Shown one piece after another: positions 8,464-20,100 of a stretch of 40,954 bases of DNA. How positions within the stretch are numbered: the first letter of the stretch is position 1; every line of letters begins with the position of its first letter. The stretch is from Acidobacteria bacterium 13_1_20CM_3_53_8 (GTDB taxonomy: Bacteria > Acidobacteriota > Blastocatellia > Pyrinomonadales > Pyrinomonadaceae): contig MNJR01000048.1 in assembly GCA_001920415.1 (NCBI GenBank), positions 1 through 40,954 of the forward strand. Reading direction: 5' to 3'. The notes beneath the pieces were generated by a model, which was not told the DNA's origin, did not search any database, and was given only the letters and a program-made list of their open reading frames with translations. The position numbers and the translations under genes are program-made.

Positions 8464-8509
8464 GCTTCGAGCCGCGCTTTTGACGCGAGCTTGATCTCTT
8501 GTTCGGCAT
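8464..8509 (-). pseudogene. Start of a small gene cut by the transposon remnant
   Basis: On the minus strand an ATG at 8509 has a textbook ribosome-binding site (AAGGAGACGACC then ATG) and reads MPNKRSSSRQKRGSKQ. After 15-16 codons the sequence runs into the transposon-end repeat at 8463. The frame stays open to 8255 (84 aa) but through transposon-like DNA. The basic, Ser-rich beginning is not recognised. Either the gene was truncated by insertion, or the 84-aa fusion is expressed. Confidence 0.4.
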
Positions 8510-9031
8510 GGTCGTCTCCTTAGATGAGGCAATGCTGGGCAGTTATCGAATTAGCCAGTGAAGCGAAATTCGACCGAAAGAGAAAGTAGTGCGAGGAGAA
8601 AAACAAACGTAAAGTACGTGCGCGACAAAAGTGGCTGGCCTGAGCCATTGCGATTTTTAGTCAAGAGGTGCAACGACCGACTTCAAACGTCTAGCGTGCT
8701 GGCAATGCGGCGCGTATTGCTCGCCTATCATGCAGTGATGTTTCGTCGCGTCGCCCATCGTATAGTGCAGCATGTCCTGCGCAGATAGCAGATGCTAGCA
8801 ATCCCTACTCACCCAATGGTTATCTACTTGATGCAGTTCGTTAAGCGTCGATAAAGGAATTCCTATCTAATTTGATGGAGAGGCCGGTATTAACAATGGA
8901 TCTTGCTTCAAGTAGATAATTACCCTTGCAACAAAACCACCTTTTGTAAATATTTGGATTCACAGCATCAGCAATCTCTGTAGGGCAGCGTAATCTGCCA
9001 ACTGTCATCGAGCCACTTGATTTGAATGCTC
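8510..9031. other. Gene-poor stretch, nothing recognised
   Basis: Between the truncated small gene and the GH85 stop codon I see no supported coding frame, tRNA or clear terminator. Short frames on either strand lack ribosome-binding sites and family features. It may contain decayed DNA from the same transposon history as 8187-8463. Confidence 0.5.
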
Positions 9032-10975
9032 TCAAGTCAAGGGTGTGCTTTCGCCGAACTTATTGACTTCTTGCACTACATAGCTAGTAAAGTTGGATTG
9101 CGAGGTATTCAAAATATTACCTGCGGTGCTATACGCATAATTGCGAACGATGCCCAGCAGGTAATTCTCGCCGCTCAGTACCCCGTACACTCTATAAGCC
9201 GACCCGTTATTGTAAAAGTCTTCCCACGAGAGCACGGTCGCCGGAGTGAGCGCTCCGAGATAAGGTGTTCCGCCGCTCTGTGTGGTATCCAATATCTTTA
9301 GCTGCCCCAACGCTAGAGCGATTGGCTGAGACGAATTCGTATTGTTGCTTACCTGCAAGCCTAACGCTGTAAGAGTGCTGCCCGAATACTCTGTTGGAAT
9401 ATTATAGGTGAAGCCGATCCACCCACTTCCCACATCCTGCGCAGTGCCATCTATCAATACGGGATTGGTAGATTCATCGAGATAAATAGCTAATTGAAGC
9501 GTCGGCAGGAATGAAGTGCCGGTGTCTTGCACAATGAGGGTAACTTGAATGGTTTCGGTAAGCGTGATTCCAGTTTGATAGAGATTGATGATTCCAGATG
9601 TGCCAGCCGCCATAGAATCAAGCGAGAGCAGCAGCGAAGACCCGCCGTTGTAAGCGAAAGCGTAGCTGAAAACGATGTCGAACGTGGCGCTCCCGCTTTG
9701 TGAATAACGCCACGTCGGGAGAAGACTTTGTATGGAAAGATTATTCCAGGGATTTTCCGCAGCCGTAGCTCCATAAATATTGAAGAACGTGCCTTCGCCA
9801 GTGTTGAAATCGGTGACGAAGGGGGTGGTCAGAATAACCGTTCGCGGTTCTATATAATAAGCCATGCATTGATCGGCTTGTGGCGTGACAGTCGTGCCCT
9901 GCTCACTGCATGATGTTTGGTAGTTTATGTAATCGGTAGTGCCTGCCCAGAATGCCTGATCGTTGTTTTGAAAGGTCATGACATCGGGCAATTCCTGATC
10001 GTTGCTTTGCAAGCACCAGTACATGGTGAACGCAGGCGCATATACTCCAATGCCGGTCAGGTAGCCTTCCGTTGCATTCTGGATAAGCTTGTAGTTCTCA
10101 AAGAAATAGCCGCTATAAGGCTGAGTGCAATTCCCACAGCCCGCACAATTGCCGGTATTAAAACAGTAAGGATCAAGTGTGGAAAAAACCCTGTTCTTCC
10201 AACTCTCGTAATCACTGGGAAAGTTGGTTTTCAGTACGTCAAAGGAACTCTGCGGATTAATGCCTGATTCATAGCTAGCATTACCCCAGCAGTAGTTAGT
10301 CTGAAAATACCCGGCTGCTTCAAGAAATGGTACTGCTTGCTGGTTTAGCTCGTTAGCGTATCCGCCGTTGCCACTAAGCGGCGAATCATACCAGATAACG
10401 ATAAGGTTCTTCTGCCCATTGTTACTCAATTGAGACATCAACTTCTGATCCCAATCAGCGCCTGAATAAGTCTCGTCATTTATGGCATATCCGTCGAACT
10501 GATAATACCCCGCTATCTGAATCAACTGGTTGGCAACAGTCGTCTGGTCAATACCGTCCTTTGAAACACCATTCAGGTTTAGAGTTCCAAGGCTAAGCAC
10601 CCCGTTTGCGTGGGCTGCATTGGTCCAAACTGTAGGAGGAATGGTTAAGAGTTGATGTCCGAAGTAATATGAAATATCCAGATACTGCCAGAAACTAAAA
10701 TTGTAAACATTCGCCGCTGTTCTGGTATTGGATTGACCTGTCCCGCCCTGACTCCATTCAGTGAAAAATGGATCGTACTGCCAGTCTCCATTATCAAATC
10801 CGGCCAGAGAACTCATGCCCGTTAACGCAGGTCGTTGAGCCAGAGGAATCTCGGCAACGCTGGCTTGGCTCGTGAGATCGGTTGGAGTTTGCCACTGTAG
10901 TAATTCATCCCAGGTCGTCATGGGCTGGATGGTGGGAGAACCTGTGCTTCCGTTCATCGAACTACTATTTGCCAT
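9032..10975 (-). CDS. GH85-family endo-beta-N-acetylglucosaminidase-like protein, 647 aa
   Basis: Glycoside hydrolase family 85 enzymes cut the chitobiose core of N-glycans by substrate-assisted catalysis. The barrel region starts with FWQYLDISYYFGHQLLTIPP and WTNAAHANGVLSLGTL (about 95-132). The catalytic block is FDGYAINDE, with the Asn/Glu pair two residues apart (N166, E168) as in characterised GH85 enzymes. A Cys-rich insert (CFNTGNCAGCGNC, about 275-290) follows, and the C-terminal 250 residues look like beta-sandwich modules. There is no signal peptide. The ATG at 10975 has AAAGGA 8 nt upstream; a longer frame from 11038 begins in the inverted repeat. It is the last gene of the minus-strand tc locus, 152 nt after the TcA-like stop. 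By analogy with chitinases in the Yersinia entomophaga Tc complex it may be a toxin accessory; that is inference. Confidence 0.85.
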   Translation of the reverse strand: MANSSSMNGSTGSPTIQPMTTWDELLQWQTPTDLTSQASVAEIPLAQRPALTGMSSLAGFDNGDWQYDPFFTEWSQGGTGQSNTRTAANVYNFSFWQYLDISYYFGHQLLTIPPTVWTNAAHANGVLSLGTLNLNGVSKDGIDQTTVANQLIQIAGYYQFDGYAINDETYSGADWDQKLMSQLSNNGQKNLIVIWYDSPLSGNGGYANELNQQAVPFLEAAGYFQTNYCWGNASYESGINPQSSFDVLKTNFPSDYESWKNRVFSTLDPYCFNTGNCAGCGNCTQPYSGYFFENYKLIQNATEGYLTGIGVYAPAFTMYWCLQSNDQELPDVMTFQNNDQAFWAGTTDYINYQTSCSEQGTTVTPQADQCMAYYIEPRTVILTTPFVTDFNTGEGTFFNIYGATAAENPWNNLSIQSLLPTWRYSQSGSATFDIVFSYAFAYNGGSSLLLSLDSMAAGTSGIINLYQTGITLTETIQVTLIVQDTGTSFLPTLQLAIYLDESTNPVLIDGTAQDVGSGWIGFTYNIPTEYSGSTLTALGLQVSNNTNSSQPIALALGQLKILDTTQSGGTPYLGALTPATVLSWEDFYNNGSAYRVYGVLSGENYLLGIVRNYAYSTAGNILNTSQSNFTSYVVQEVNKFGESTPLT

Positions 10976-11003
10976 GATGGAATCCTTTTTAAGAGATTGA
11001 ACT

Positions 11004-11100
11004 AGCCTTGCACAAAAAGTCGGCTGCACCAACAGCATTTAGCGATCAAGGTTAATCGCACGCCTATTGCTGGTAGCATTTTGACTTTTTGTGCAAGGCT
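11004..11100. repeat. 97-bp element with 18-bp perfect terminal inverted repeats
   Basis: AGCCTTGCACAAAAAGTC (11004-11021) is exactly inverted at 11083-11100, around 61 bp. The ends resemble those of the 6-kb transposon (GGCTTTGCACAAAAATA), so it may be a non-autonomous (MITE-like) derivative. No target duplication flanks it. It lies between the TcA-like and GH85 genes and, as a hairpin in the minus-strand transcript, could reduce read-through into the GH85 gene. Confidence 0.75.
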
Positions 11101-11126
11101 TGTCGGCGGCAGATTCAATTTTTATC

Positions 11127-14100
11127 CTAGACCGAGTATTCAAAAATCACATAGATGTCTTCGATAGCGTCTGCATTCAGTCGAAGATGGTTCTGACCAT
11201 TGATGGAAACGGTCTGGCTCAGGAATGGAGCGGCAGCGGCGAGATCGTTCTCGTGAATATCTATAAACCACCGGCCAGTATTCTCCTGATGATTCTGAAA
11301 GGGCATGGCATAGGCTATGGTGTGCGGCGTAGGTTGATTCTCAAAGGGAGTGCCTGCAATCTCGAAATCTTTTGCCGTAAAACTGTTGCCGCCCTCTCTA
11401 CGCAGATCGAATCTCAACTGTTGTTGAAGATTTATGTCAAACTCAAATTCGTCTTTCAGCTTCAAGTAAAGGTGCGCCGTATTTAATTTGATGCTCTTTC
11501 CCTTGAAGCGGAAAGGGAATCGCTCAGGCTGCGTAAGATCAATCAGCATGGATTGAATTCCACTTGCGTTCGTCCCGGAAAGGAAGCCATGCCACTCGAA
11601 GGGGAATTCGTGGCGCGCGCTGAATAGGCGCAGCAGATTTGTATGTGGCCCTGCGAGGACAGCAGCACGCGCGGCGGCGCGCAGCAACTCGCCACCTTCT
11701 CGCGCAGTGTAGTTGAGGGTGATGATAACGTCCGAGATGGTTTCAAAGTCGAAGGCGTTGCAGTCCTTCGGCAACTCTATGCGCCAGGTGGAGATGACGC
11801 CTGCGCCCTCGAAGGGCAGATAGCGCTCGTCACGGAAATTTAGCTCGAACATTCCGCCATCGTTGCGCGCGTGGCTCGTTGCTATTGATTGTACTGCGCC
11901 GAAGTTGGTCACGAAGCGCGCATCTTCAGCTTCCGCGTCTTCCATATAAGCTTGCCGCGCGTTGCCGTCAATACGAATCTTGTTTCTCAAGAGCGTGAGC
12001 GTGCAGTTGACGCCCGTGTATGGACCAGCGACACAAGGGATCGTCAGCGTGACGCTCTTCAGTCGCCGCATGTAATGGCCGGGATAGTCAGCATCGAAAA
12101 GGCTTTCCGGCAGAGCAATCTCGCACTGTCCGGTCTCTTTGAGCATGATGAGATTGATTGGGTCCAACATCTGCAAAGATATTTGCTTGCTTATCTCATA
12201 CTCGCGCTTGTTCTGATCTAGATAAGCCATCTCAAGCCGCTTGAGGTCTAGAGATAATCGCTCGCCCGCGAGCAAGCCTTTGCGCAGACTGTCCCAGTAG
12301 CCGAACTGTATGAAGTTGGATGCGGTCAAGCCTCGCTCAAATCTATAAGTCTTCTCGGCGCGCTTCGCCATGTCGTAAGCCAGCTTGTAGCTCTGGAAGA
12401 AGACTGCTGAGATTTGCGAGAGCATCCAGTTGTAGAGTTCCTGATTCGTATATTTATCACGAAGAAACTGTTCTACGGCGCGGCTATTCTCAATCTGAAG
12501 ATCGTGATTGTTCAATTCATTTTCGGCAATCGCCGCGCGAATCTCTGCGCCTGTAATCTGCTTCTCAATCTGCTCCAACTCCTTGCTGGCTAGTTTCTCC
12601 TGTTGCTTCCATTCATTCCAGCGCCGGTCGTAGCCGCCCGTGACCGAAGCCATAGTCGCGTCGTGCGTGTGCTGCGCTGCGACCATGCTCACCACTCCGG
12701 CAGCGGCCTGCATGGCGTTGCCCAGATTGCTTCCTCCCCACTTAGCGACGGCAAACGGACTGGACCAACCGGCAGCGCCCGTGTGGAAATCCGGCAGCAT
12801 GTGCGCAACCGAGACGCCAGCGCTCAAGCCCTGTGCAACCTCACTTAAAACATGCGCCGCATTCAGATCATCCATGTACAACTGTTCCTTATCGCTAATG
12901 CGCACGATGTCTCGATAGTAGGCGCGCCGGGTTTCTATGACCTCTTGCGATTTCTTCAGAGCTTCAAGAGCTTGCTTGGCTTCGTCTAACTGCTTCTGTT
13001 TGACTTCGCGTGTGGCATTCAAGATGTTGATTTCATGGCTTGAGCGCAAGGCTGTCAGGGCTTCGCCATCCTTTTTTTCGAGCGCTGAAAGCAGAGCGCT
13101 ACCCAGAGCTTTTAGCTCATTCGATAGCTCTTGCGCCCTCTGCAAAGTGTAGCCGAAGCGATAATTCGGCAGAGGCGAGTTGATGTCGCTGAGCACGCTG
13201 CTTAAATCCAGACCCATTGCTGTCGCTCGCACGAGCAGGGCGGGATCAATCGGCGGCGCAAAGAGCGGCAACTCGCGCACAACGCCTTCTATGTTCATGC
13301 AATGGCGAATCTTGAAGAGGCGGTCTGCGACCGTGTCCCAATACTTCAAAAGATAATCGTTGCGCGGGATGCAGAAATAGAATGTCTGTGCCACGCTTTT
13401 AACTATTTGCGCGCCCTTGCCATCCTTGTGTTTGGTATGTTGGATGAGCTTTGAAGAGTTGAAGAGAGGTTCATTCTCAAGCTCAACCAACGCATTGGAG
13501 AATTTATCCAGATGGCTCGCCAGTAGCTCATCGTAAGTCTTAGGCTCTACGTGCCCGCGCGGTGGAATAGTTTCGGGGCGCGCGCCTAGAATATTCGCGG
13601 CCAGAACATAAAGCATGGTGGCTTCGTTGATTGTCTCCATAGTGTCTTGGCTGAAAAGTTGATCGCCCCAGGAGAGCAGATTGTCTATGTACTTCATCAC
13701 GACGTTCTTCTGGTAGGCGGTGATTCTCATGCGGGCAATGAGATGCGGGTTGAAAGGATTCTGCCTCCATTGCTCAATCTGGTTCTCTACGTTCTGTTTC
13801 GCGGTTGGAGTTGCGGACGAATCATCTAGCGCGTAAAGCAGCGCTTGAATCTGGTCATTTTCCGGGTGCGAATTGTTGAAGAAGGGGAGCGTGTTCCAGT
13901 AACGGCGCGGGCTTGGCTGCTTGGAACTTGTCGTCGGATTGAAAATGTAGTGAAACCATTTTTGCGCGTCCTCGAACTGCTGATTGCCGCTCAATTGCGT
14001 CGCAACCAGCATGGGCACATGAAAGAAGAGTTCCCAGTTATAGATAGAGTAAGCTTCGCCGTCGAACTGCACGTTTTCGCGCGGATAGTCTAGATTGACG

Positions 14101-17100
14101 TAGCTGGACGGCTTATAAAGCGCCTCGAAAACAGTCTTATACTGCGGAAGACGCTCGTGTACCTTTCGATCATTATCCAGTTGCTGCGTGCCGCGCTTGA
14201 GCAGCCCTTCAACCCCTTTGCTATTCAACGCATTAATGAATGCGCATACGTGTGGATGAAAGAAGCTCTCGAACTTTAGATAGAACGTGAGCGTTGCGGC
14301 AATCATTTGAAGGGGAGAGCTTTGCATCAGAGCTTCATCCAAAGCTACAAACGTTGAGCTAGAGGCGTTCGTCCACTTGTAAGCGTTCGCGTTTACATCC
14401 CCCATGGCGAGCGCCATCATAGGGTTGGAAATCTCAGTCATCGCTGCCATCGTCTGCCCGGAGTCAGAGCGACGAGTGGCAGAAGGTCTTACTCCGCCCG
14501 CGCTACCTACGCGCGCAATCGTAGAAGTTGTCACACCTCTGGCCGGAACTTGCATCTTCTCTTTAAAGACGCTGGCGAGGGCGTCATCTGCCAGATAGCT
14601 CAGGTCTGGGGCGACCGAGTTCAAACTGGTGAGATTCTGGAAGGGCTGCTCCGATGTAGGGTTGACGAAGTAGGTTCGATGCTTGTCCTGGTAGAAGAAT
14701 CGCTGATAGGGAGATGTCATGACGAAGCTCTTGAACTTGTGCTCGTCCAGAAGGTTGAACGGCATGCTAACGTCTGGGACGCTTCTCAGTATCTCGTGCG
14801 ATTTTCCTTTCGTAGTGAAGACGAGGTCTTTGGGCGATGTGTCGTGCGCAAGCATCATGTAGGAATTGGTCGTCTCTTCCGGCCTTGCCAGAGAATCGAG
14901 TGGCCGCGACTTCAAATCGGAAATGACATAGACTCGGCTGCCGCAATCAGGATAGAAACTGCCAACGTACTGGTATCCCTTAATCGTGCTGTCGAAGATA
15001 TTGAAGGGACGGAAGACGTGACGATAGCGACGATATACTTCGATGACCAGCTTGCCTGAATCCATGCGCGTGCGGAAGAAGTGCTCCTCTTTTTGCGGCA
15101 AGTAAATGGCCGCAACCGTATCCTCCGTTCCCAGCCCCAGATTTTTAATCGCCGTATCGAGCGAAGCTTTATTGTCATACCCGCCTAAATCATCAACCAC
15201 CTCTTTCGAGTTCTTCTTAACGAAAGGCGAGATGACAGCATCTTTAGAGGTCTGCTTCGCTATCCATTTGTTCTGCTTGCGCTCGCTCCATGCGAGTTGA
15301 ATCTCCCAGTGTGTGAGCGCGGGCTTGGTCGTGTACTGCGGCTCTTCCGGTTCTCGCGGTTCTTGTGGTTCTGGCCCGGGGTCTGGAAGTGGCACTTGAA
15401 CTCCATCATCCTGAGCAGCTTGTTGTTGGTTAAAGCTGTCCAAGGCATCGCGTACAGCTTTCACCGCTGCCCATTCGTTATGCTTCTGCTGCCAATCCGC
15501 ATGCTCCTTCTCCCATTCCTTGTGCTCCATGCTCCACCTGAAATGCTCCATAGATTGAACGTAGGGCGCGCTCAATTCCTGATTCGCGTCGGCCTTTTCC
15601 GCGAAGGTGGGCCAGAAGAGATAGAGGCGGCGATTGTAGACGACCGGCACCAGATGATCGCTGTCTATGTCCAGATCAATCTTTTCCCATGGCGTCCAGG
15701 ATTTGCCGTCTATGAGTTGACGGTAGTAGTAGATGTGCGGCGTATCGAAGGTGCGTCCGAAGACATGCAGAATATCTGTGGTCTCATTATCAAGAGTTTC
15801 GTATTGAGAATAGATGCCGCAAACTTCTAGGCGAGCGATCCTATCGAGTTTCTCCAGATAACTGAGGAAAGCCCCTTCGGCGCTCTCATCCGTGACATCG
15901 CTCTGGAGCAACTGATTTTCGAGTTCCTCAAAGATAGGACTCTTGTCGTCGCGCAATTCCGGCTCGATCCAGTTCTCAGGATAGAGAAAAACTTTACGGT
16001 TGGCCTCCCATACGCGATAGTTCTTCATCCATTTCCACTGCTCCTCATCAATCGCAACGGGATCAACATCCGGCTCAAGATTCATCAAGCAGCGCTGTAT
16101 GAAGAGTTGTACGGAAGAGACGGCCTGCACTATACGCGAGGTCTTCATGCACGCGCTCATATCCACGTCAATGAGGAAAAATTCAAAGAGCTGGTTTGAT
16201 TCTGTAATCTGCTCGGCGGCCATCTCTTTGCTCGCCAGAAGATAAGCTACCAGCGCCGTCCTCTGGCTCTCGCGCATGACATCGTTGAGCGGCTTTGCCA
16301 CCCCCAGCCATTGCTCAGCCGTATACTTGGCCTTAGCCGTATTGACTATCTCCCTGGCCTGCTCCGCATCGGGCACAGAACTAGCCCATTCAAAGAGCCG
16401 TTCGCAGGAGACTCCGAGCCGCGCATTCAATTTCAAGCAGGATTGAAGACGAAGCAGCATCGTCTCATTCTTCAGATCGCTGGCCGCGAGCGCGAACCCG
16501 TCCGTGCCGACAAGAAAGTCCAGTTCATCTGTGTTCCATGCGGTTGCCTTCTTGAGAAGACTGACAGCCTCATCCAGCGACGCCGCGCCGAAGACATCCA
16601 TCAAACCCGCCTCAGCTTGCGGCAGACTGTCTCTGAGCATGAAGAGATCGGATAATCGCTCCCATTGCCGGAAGAGCGCGACGGTAAAGCCGGAAGTGTC
16701 GAGCGGCAGTTCGTTAAGATCGAAGCCTGCGAAATCCTGTGGATGCGCCGAAAGATAGCCGAGTTCTTCCGCTTTGATCTTGAAACCGTTGATGACGAGC
16801 GCGCTTTTGTGCAGGCGTTTGTAAGCGAGAAGAGGCTTGTCGAAAGAAGTGAAGAGAAGGCCAGAGTAGAGTTGTGATTGCGGCACCGTCTGCTTGGGCG
16901 TGGACGGGCTACTCCAACGCAACTCGATTGTCGCATCACCGCTCTGTTTGAAGAAATCCAGACTAATGTCGTAGAGGCGACCGGGAACAAGCTTTATAGT
17001 AGCGCTGTGTTCTACTACGTTCGTTTGCGCCTGCCATTGGTCTATGATGAGTTGATTGTCCACACGAAGGCGCACGCCATCCTTCACGCGCACGAAAAAG

Positions 17101-20100
17101 GTGTAGTCCTCGTCGAAAGGCGCTAGCAGCTTGCCCGTCCAATTGATGCTATAAGCTACGGGCGCTATCTGGGGGGCGGGAATTTCTTGCGCGCCCCAGT
17201 TGAAATTTATCTCCGGGTCAACGCGCGTCGCTTGCGCGCCGGTCAAATCCGTGTTCTGAAAATAGGTGGCCGAAAGACCGTCGCCCACGAGCGCCATGAA
17301 GTCTGCGATAGCGAAACTCTGATTTTCCGTCTGGGCTTTCAAAATCGTTTCCAGCAGCACATCCGCAACCGTTGCTTCGAGCTTCAGATCATCGCTCAAA
17401 GTCTGCTTGATGAAACTGCGACTGAGCGAATCGCGCATGAATGACAAAAGATGAGCAAGAACGTAGGCGCGATTCGCTTGCTTGCGCTCCTCCTGTCCCA
17501 AATTAGACGAGCCTAGCAGCACATCTTTGGCCTCTGTAATCTCTTCTGCGCTAAGAAAGGTATTGAAGTTAAGCTCTATGAATTGATCTGGATTGGGCAT
17601 TGAGGGGCTGCCGTCAATCAAGCTCATGGCTGAATCCAGTAGGCTGGCATCCAGCACAGTGCCAAGCTTGCTGCGTAGGAGTTCGCCCGTCGGGTCGAAG
17701 GCGTCCGCATTCTCGTCAATCGTCTTGCGCAAGCCGTCTTGAAGCTGCGCCAAAAGGAGCGCGATGTGCGCAGCTTGCGGCGCGAGGTTGCTCGTCGGCT
17801 CGAAGACGTGACGATAAAGATAGTCAAGCTGTGCCAACGTGAAACTCGAACGTTTGACACGACGCGCCTCTATGACGAACTCAAGCGTAGAGGCAATGTC
17901 ACCGGCTTGAAACGGATCTCTTCCGGTCAGGGTTTGAAGCGAAAGAAACTCTTTGATGCGCAGCTTCAACGCAGAGGCAAGCACGGCATAGCGATAGAGT
18001 TTAGAAAGATTCGCCAGATTGAGCGGAGCCGACTGGTCGGCCAAATTCGTCGCCGCTCTGATTAAATCCATGTCTGTGGAATTGACGCGCAAAGCCGCAA
18101 GAATGGCCGGAATGTTTTCAGAGATAGTAGCGGGCGTTTGCGCTTCGGCAGCCTTGAGTTCCGTACGCGCATCATTAAGCTCGAACGATTTGAAATCCGC
18201 ATCCGTAGGACGGCTTACAGCCTTGTTTTGAAAGAGCCTATCGTAGAGCGGATTTTCACCCTCAGTCTCGATATTAGTCCAAAGGCTCAAGAGTTGGTCA
18301 ACGGGCAGGTGCAACTCAGTCTGAAGTTGGTTGACGAGCGAGAGTTGCTCTAAAAAATCGGGCGTGAGATCAGTGGCTTGGAAAGCTCTTATCGCCTGGT
18401 CAACGTCTCGCATCGTCCAGCCGAGCTTACGCCAGAGACGTATGAAGCGATGAATCTTTTTGAGTGCTTCGATGTTGAAAGGCTGAATAGTCATCTGTTG
18501 TACGTCGCAATGCGGCTCAGCGCCTTGCTCGACAGGCTCCATCTTCGTGCCCGCGCTGATGAACTCAGTCCCTAACAACTCAATCATCTCGGCGTAGGTC
18601 AATCCTGTGCGCTGCAAAAATTGAGGGACGGCGCTCAGTTCTTGGACAAGCTTCTTATCGCTCATCTGGACTGCAATCGAGTAGCCGTAGAAGACGCGCA
18701 AAGGAGTAGGAGTCGCGTTTGTAATCAGGTCGCGCTCGAAATTCGAGAGTCTCAGATGCTCGCTGCTTATCTCCAAATCCGTAGGCTGTCCCGCACGCTG
18801 GAAACTCTTCATCATCTCATAGCGGCTGCTGCCCAGATGTTTCAGATAGAGTCGCGCGACCTCCAGAGGCTGATGGAAAGGCATGCTAGGAGGATAGACC
18901 GCCTGTGTGAGTTTGGCGTAAGCCGCGTCGTTGGTGTATTGAGGATTGGCGCTCAATTCTTCAGCCGAAGCGCCAAGAATATCCTTGGCTAGAGTGGCGC
19001 TGAGATGGCCGTGCGCGACGTAAAACTCCAAGACCTCATTAACCAAATCCAGATAGGGAAGCGTAGTGTTGGTGTTCTCGCAAGAGAGGCGAATGTTCAT
19101 AAGGTCTGGCCGTCGCTTGCGCAAGCTATTAATCGGCTTTGGGCCAACCGCTGGATTCAAAAATTGCAGCAAGTCCACGAAGTAAGCGGCAGGGCTGTAG
19201 ACGGAGCGACAGTCTTTGCATTCGCAGAGCGTGGACTCGCCAAAGAGCGTCTGAAAGTTCGGCATCTTCTTAACATCGTCCGGCACTGCGGCGATGACTT
19301 TTGGCGTTATGTCGTGCACTGCCTGCGAGACATTGGCGAAGATGCTTGCAGAAGTTTCACTCAAGTGCTGCGCTCTGGCGTAGTAGCTGCGAGCCTGCAC
19401 CTCACCATTCAATTTCGTTTTGAACCTCTCGACAAACGCCGTCTCCGAGAGTGTGACGAGCGCGTAAGCGGAGCTTAGCCCTTCATCAAGAAGCGCGCGC
19501 GCGTGCTCGTAACCGGGCGCGATGCGAAAGACGCGCTGCATACTCTTTAGCTGGCTCTGAAGCTCGGCGCGGTCGCGCACACCTGCAAGGGCTGTCTGCG
19601 CATGGCTGTCAAGATAGTCGTCAATGCGCGTGCCGTCGAAATCAAACTCAGGTTGATTAGAGAAGAAGCGGAGCACATCTCTATCTTCCGCACGCTTCTC
19701 CCTCTGAAGCTTTGCTGCGAAAGTGGCGGTCGGGAAGGCCGCCGCCATCAACTCAGCGATACCTTGAGCATAGTTTCTGCTCTTCTCTTCAATGCTTGCG
19801 CCCGCAATCTGGTCGGGCACGCCTGCGCGCTTAATCAATCCGAGCCAGTCCGTCTCCTCCATCCCGGCCAGATCGCGTAGAGACTGGATTGAATTCAATG
19901 GTCTCTCAAGTTGTAACTCGCGCACTAGCGGCGCATGGTTCTGCGTGAGTGAGCCGAGTTGGAAAGTCAGTTGCAACTCGCGCACGCGGTCTTCTCCGAA
20001 ATCGGCGCTGCGCCGCAAGCTCTCCCAGAAATCTTCAATCGCTCCTTCATTCTCCAAAGACAGTTGAATAAATTTCGTCTGCATCTGCGGCGAAAGCGTA

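Noticed and set aside
8558..8788. A 76-codon + strand frame in the gene-poor stretch
   Set aside because: GTG start without a ribosome-binding site, Arg-rich composition typical of random GC-rich frames.
8841..9035. A 64-codon frame overlapping the GH85 stop codon, possible frameshifted C-terminus
   Set aside because: The GH85 frame ends naturally in a fibronectin-like strand, and the short frame starts with TTG and has no recognisable continuation.
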